From assembly GCA_051294375.1 (NCBI GenBank), contig CM119266.1, positions 27,142,718-27,206,717 of the forward strand: a stretch of 64,000 nt of DNA. Reading direction: 5' to 3'. Of this stretch, positions 60,190 to 64,000 are shown piece after piece. The DNA comes from Paraspadella gotoi. Lineage: Eukaryota; Chaetognatha. Position numbers and translations under genes: made by a program. The stretch's first letter is position 1; every line of letters starts with the position of its first letter. A model generated the notes under the pieces. It was not told where the DNA came from. It saw only the letters and a program-made list of their open reading frames with translations, and ran no database searches.

Positions 60190-60540
60190 ATGGAGAAGAT
60201 GATAACGAAGACGAGGGAGACGATAACGACGACGACAAAGATGAAAACGACAATTGAGTTTAGTAAAAAGACAATGACTGAGAAGATGATATTGACGACG
60301 ACAGGGAAAACCATAACGGTATNNNNNNNNNNNNNNNNNNNNNNNNNNNNNNNNNNNNNNNNNNNNNNNNNNNNNNNNNNNNNNNNNNNNNNNNNNNNNN
60401 NNNNNNNNNNNNNNNNNNNNNNAGTAAAAAGACAATGATTGAGAAGATGATATTGACGACGACAGGGAAAACAATAACGGTATGGACGAAAACGACGACG
60501 ACATAGATGACGATAACGAAGAGGTCGAGTAGAACAAAAA
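60190..60540. repeat. GACGAC-rich sequence duplicated across a gap
   Basis: AAAAAGACAATGACTGAGAAG through AACCATAACGGTAT (60263-60322) recurs directly after the 100-N gap (60323-60422) at 60424-60482. Confidence 0.75.
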
Positions 60541-60653
60541 TCGATAAAATCCTTGGGCGGCGTCACTGGCATAAATCAAGAGTTATGGCCGTCGATCCTT
60601 TGGCCCCATAACAGGAAGGAGGAAAAAAAATATTCAAAAGAATCAGTTTTTAT

Positions 60654-60657
<4 letters not shown>

Positions 60658-60702
<45 letters not shown>
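60658..60702. repeat. (CT)n microsatellite
   Basis: About 22 CT units. Confidence 0.9.
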
Positions 60703-60707
<5 letters not shown>

Positions 60708-61455
60708 CTTTCCCTTTCTTCTCTTTTCAACAAGGAGAAAAACCAAATTATTTTCGCGGATAAATTATTCGATTTTCGTCGCCGCCTTTTGACTTTTGGC
60801 GGGAAAACTCGTCGGAAGAAGAAAAACAAAAGACAAACAGAAAAAATCTGGAGCCGAAAAAGTTTTTTCTTCTTTTTTTTCTTTCTTTTTTTTATTTTTC
60901 GCGGAAGGAAACATCATTTTGAGATTTTGATGAGAAATTCCGATTCTCGATTTCTTTGGGATGACGATAGAAGATGTCATTTACGAAAAACAGAAACGCA
61001 AATGAAAAAGTAATAAACAAACAAAGAAAACTTACTTTTTCTTTCGCTTACAACCCGAACTTTTTAATGATACCTTACCTTATGAGTTATGTATATCATC
61101 TTTTTAAAGTATGTTTTACATCCGTCACTACTACCCCTACCCTAGCCAGTAGCCAGTAACCATTCTTCTAAACCGCTCCCCAAATATCAACCCTCCCCTC
61201 GCTCGCTCTCGCACCCCCAATACACAAACCCCATCGTTTCACCCCCTACCCACTCCACCTCACCACGTACCCCCTTTCCTCACCTCGGCCTCTCGAAAAC
61301 ATGACGAAGAGACGTCACGTTCGCGCCTCGAACCCGCGACCTCGTGACATCGTCACATCGTCTCGCCTCTTCATATTCGCGCCGAGTTTTTTCCGCATAG
61401 AAAAAAAAAAAAGAAACCTTTCGTTTTTTTTTTTGTTTTTTGTTTTTGTTTTTTT
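60703..61455. other. Intergenic DNA, no supported gene
   Basis: AT-rich, then a CCCC-rich stretch at 61180-61280. Nothing recognised. Confidence 0.35.
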
Positions 61456-61541
61456 TCTTTTATGACGACGACGACGACAACAATAAAAACGATTTTGACG
61501 ACATTTGAATAGTGTCGTGAATGGAGGTCGTCGCCCGTCAC

Positions 61542-61577
<36 letters not shown>

Positions 61578-61660
61578 GAGAGTTTTGATTTTGTCAACGT
61601 NNNNNNNNNNATCGTCGTCGTTGGTAGAGAGCTTTGATTTTGTCAACGTTTTAATGACTG
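61456..61660. repeat. (GAC)n/(GTC)n arrays with a duplicated gap flank
   Basis: GAC at 61463-61480 and GTC at 61544-61577. AGAGAG-TTTTGATTTTGTCAACGT before the 10-N gap (61601-61610) recurs after it at 61627-61650. Confidence 0.75.
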
Positions 61661-61679
61661 TCATCGTCTCCGTCATTCT

Positions 61680-61795
61680 TATATATGAAATTGGTACAAC
61701 CAATATAAAAAGTATCCATTCATTCAATAAATAAGCTATCTTCCTCCTGACTTTGGACAGGCTTTGGTGGTTTAAGGCCTCCATCACTCTTACAA
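61680..61795 (+). repeat. SINE-like dispersed repeat, best copy
   Basis: Starts ATGAAATTGGTACAACCAAT, contains ATTCATTCAATAAATAAGC and ends with GACTTTGGACAGGCTTTGG and GGTTTAAGGCCTCC. Nearly the same ~115 bp occurs at 7226-7345. TTGGTACAACCAA is itself a small hairpin. The GGTGGTTTAAGGC part faintly resembles a tRNA box A. Class is undecided (SINE tail or MITE). Confidence 0.5.
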
Positions 61796-62033
61796 GATGA
61801 GAGAGAATTTATGTTATGATATAAGTTCATTAACTACATAAATTAATAATCTTATATTAACTTATAACTGCATAATAGTACATATAAAGTGATTATAACT
61901 GTCAATGTGTGGACGTTAAAGGATCTCTTTTAGCATTGGCTCCGTTACTATGCTCATGTTGTCGTGCGTGATTCCATTCGACCTTCGATCGGTCGCCTCG
62001 TATCGCACGTCTTGACGGTCGCTTCGTCGGTAG

Positions 62034-62565
62034 ATTTGTCGGTCCCTCCGCCGGTCCCTCCCTCGGTCCCTCNNNNNNNNNNNNNNNNNNNNNNNNNNNN
62101 NNNNNNNNNNNNNNNNNNNNNNNNNNNNNNNNNNNNNNNNNNNNNNNNNNNNNNNNNNNNNNNNNNNNNNNNNNNNNNNNNNNNNNNNNNNNNNNNNNNN
62201 NNNNNNNNNNNNNNNNNNNNNNNNNNNNNNNNNNNNNNNNNNNNNNNNNNNNNNNNNNNNNNNNNNNNNNNNNNNNNNNNNNNNNNNNNNNNNNNNNNNN
62301 NNNNNNNNNNNNNNNNNNNNNNNNNNNNNNNNNNNNNNNNNNNNNNNNNNNNNNNNNNNNNNNNNNNNNNNNNNNNNNNNNNNNNNNNNNNNNNNNNNNN
62401 NNNNNNNNNNNNNNNNNNNNNNNNNNNNNNNNNNNNNNNNNNNNNNNNNNNNNNNNNNNNNNNNNNNNNNNNNNNNNNNNNNNNNNNNNNNNNNNNNNNN
62501 NNNNNNNNNNNNNNNNNNNNNNNNNCGGTCCCTCCCTCGGTCCCTCCGCCGGTCCCTTCCTCGAT
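62034..62565. repeat. 12-bp GC-rich array (CGGTCCCTCCCT)n containing a gap
   Basis: Copies of CGGTCCCTCCNC occur on both sides of a 453-N gap (62073-62525), so the gap lies within one array. Confidence 0.75.
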
Positions 62566-62636
62566 TCCTCTTCGTCCGCGAATCCAAATCGGCAAATTTT
62601 TTTTTCTCGTGTGAGAGAAGCGAAAAAAAGGAGAAG

Positions 62637-62942
62637 NNNNNNNNNNNNNNNNNNNNNNNNNNNNNNNNNNNNNNNNNNNNNNNNNNNNNNNNNNNNNNNN
62701 NNNNNNNNNNNNNNNNNNNNNNNNNNNNNNNNNNNNNNNNNNNNNNNNNNNNNNNNNNNNNNNNNNNNNNNNNNNNNNNNNNNNNNNNNNNNNNNNNNNN
62801 NNNNNNNNNNNNNNNNNNNNNNNNNNNNNNNNNNNNNNNNNNNNNNNNNNNNNNNNNNNNNNNNNNNNNNNNNNNNNNNNNNNNNNNNNNNNNNNNNNNN
62901 NNNNNNNNNNNNNNNNNNNNNNNNNNNNNNNNNNNNNNNNNN
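62637..62942. other. Assembly gap, 306 Ns
   Basis: Run of N in unclassified DNA. Confidence 1.
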
Positions 62943-63055
62943 TTCGTGGTTATCACGTGACCTTAGATCAATGAAACCTCAGAACGTCGACTGCCTTCTC
63001 TTTTCTCTCCCCCCACCTTCCCATCCTTCACTCTCTCTCTCTTTATCCGTCGTCT

Positions 63056-63205
63056 NNNNNNNNNNNNNNNNNNNNNNNNNNNNNNNNNNNNNNNNNNNNN
63101 NNNNNNNNNNNNNNNNNNNNNNNNNNNNNNNNNNNNNNNNNNNNNNNNNNNNNNNNNNNNNNNNNNNNNNNNNNNNNNNNNNNNNNNNNNNNNNNNNNNN
63201 NNNNN
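63056..63205. other. Assembly gap, 150 Ns, beside a (CT)n array
   Basis: The gap is followed by CT repeats at 63206-63246, so it probably hides a longer CT array. Confidence 0.9.
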
Positions 63206-63209
63206 CTCA

Positions 63210-63242
<33 letters not shown>

Positions 63243-63698
63243 TCTGTCCTTTGCTCCGAAGAAAGAATATATTTTACTCTTTTGTCATATTTTTTTGTTT
63301 GTCTCTGGATTCGGAGGTCAAAGAGACAAAGGGACGAAACAGGAAGAAGAAAAAAGGGAAATCGAGGAGGCGAACCTGGTGACCGTTTTGGGGAAACCCC
63401 ATCGAGGCGGCAGACGACGACGAAAACTACGACGACGTTTTAACGATCGGACACCAGCGGAGAGGACCCATATTGAGTTATATTGACGTATTAGACGAGC
63501 CTTATTAACTTGTATTTCACGAAGAAAAGATCTATATTTATTCATGGAACAGATGCTTTGGTTAAGTATCTATTGTTGTAAAATGTCATGCTTCGCTTCT
63601 CTTTTTTCCGCTCGGTTTGCAAATACAAATTTGTTAAAAAATAAAAAACAAACAACAAAAACACAATAAAAAACGACAAAGAACAAAAGAGAGACAAA

Positions 63699-63955
63699 AT
63701 GCGTTCGACCGCCGGCGCCACATCATTTTTTTTTTCGTTTTGGCGTCACGGCGGTTCAAATTCCTTTTTGTCGCCTCCGAAATGTTGCCGTCGCGACGAA
63801 AGCGACGTCCTTTTCGGCGAAGATGGTGTCGGTTGCCAATGGCAACGACGAAAATCTCTTCTTCGGTTTGAATTACTGTTTTTTTCGGGTTTTCTTGCAA
63901 TCGGCGGACTAAACATGTATTGTTTGTATGTAATGTATGTATGGTATGGTCGGAG
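63699..63955 (+). CDS. Possible first exon of a membrane protein
   Basis: An 85-codon stretch from an ATG, free of simple repeats. A Cys/Arg-rich polar part is followed by a strongly hydrophobic segment near the end (FLAIGGLNMYCLYVMYVW) that could be a membrane anchor. The frame meets TAA in the sequence CGGAG-GTAAAT, which is also a good splice donor, so the exon may end at 63955 and continue beyond the window. No family is recognised and an ordinary chance frame is possible. Confidence 0.25.
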
Positions 63956-64000
63956 GTAAATACGAAACTGAAAAAACTTGAGACAAACTAGAGATAATCA

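Noticed and set aside
61916-63486. Long frames of 200-350 codons
   Set aside because: They cross N runs and the CGGTCCCTCC array.

Overview
This is eukaryotic (animal) DNA with few genes and many repeats. The supporting signs are one gene with short GT-AG introns, AATAAA-type poly(A) signals, hAT, LTR and LINE transposon remains, and an extreme load of simple repeats. (CT/GA)n, (CTTT)n, (AAAAG)n and (GTC/GAC)n arrays occur every kilobase or so. Many trinucleotide arrays carry a CpG in every unit, which suggests little germline CpG methylation. An arthropod or other small invertebrate fits best, but the sequence does not prove it. Fourteen N runs and many uncollapsed overlaps beside them show a scaffolded draft with patches of poor base accuracy.

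Layout. 1-30 kb: mostly microsatellites and minisatellites (22-bp units at 1 kb, 48-bp at 3 kb, 30-bp at 26.9-28.4 kb), several GC-rich islands, copies of a short dispersed SINE-like repeat, and a decayed OTU-protease-like reading frame at 21-22.3 kb. 30.5-36.1 kb: two hAT-type DNA transposons with long terminal inverted repeats, each flanked by a perfect 8-bp target-site duplication. The larger one carries a nested, internally deleted LTR retroelement. 36-43 kb: simple repeats, a purine-rich block and a second 30-bp minisatellite.

43.4-45.4 kb holds the best-supported gene, a five-exon archease (tRNA-ligase activator) with an N-terminal extension of about 140 residues. 48.7-50.5 kb holds a MYND zinc-finger gene whose frame breaks several times. 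It is followed by a 5'-truncated LINE on the minus strand and by a short unknown plus-strand ORF. The block 48.84-54.12 kb is repeated at 54.44-59.33 kb, either as a real tandem duplication or as an uncollapsed allele or contig overlap. 59-64 kb: gaps, repeats, another SINE-like copy and a possible first exon of a membrane protein at the right edge.

The genes do not form a pathway or cluster. The only clear housekeeping function is archease. Most of the other signal is transposon history, repeat expansion and assembly structure. Most long open frames in the window are artefacts of CT/GA repeats and were left out.
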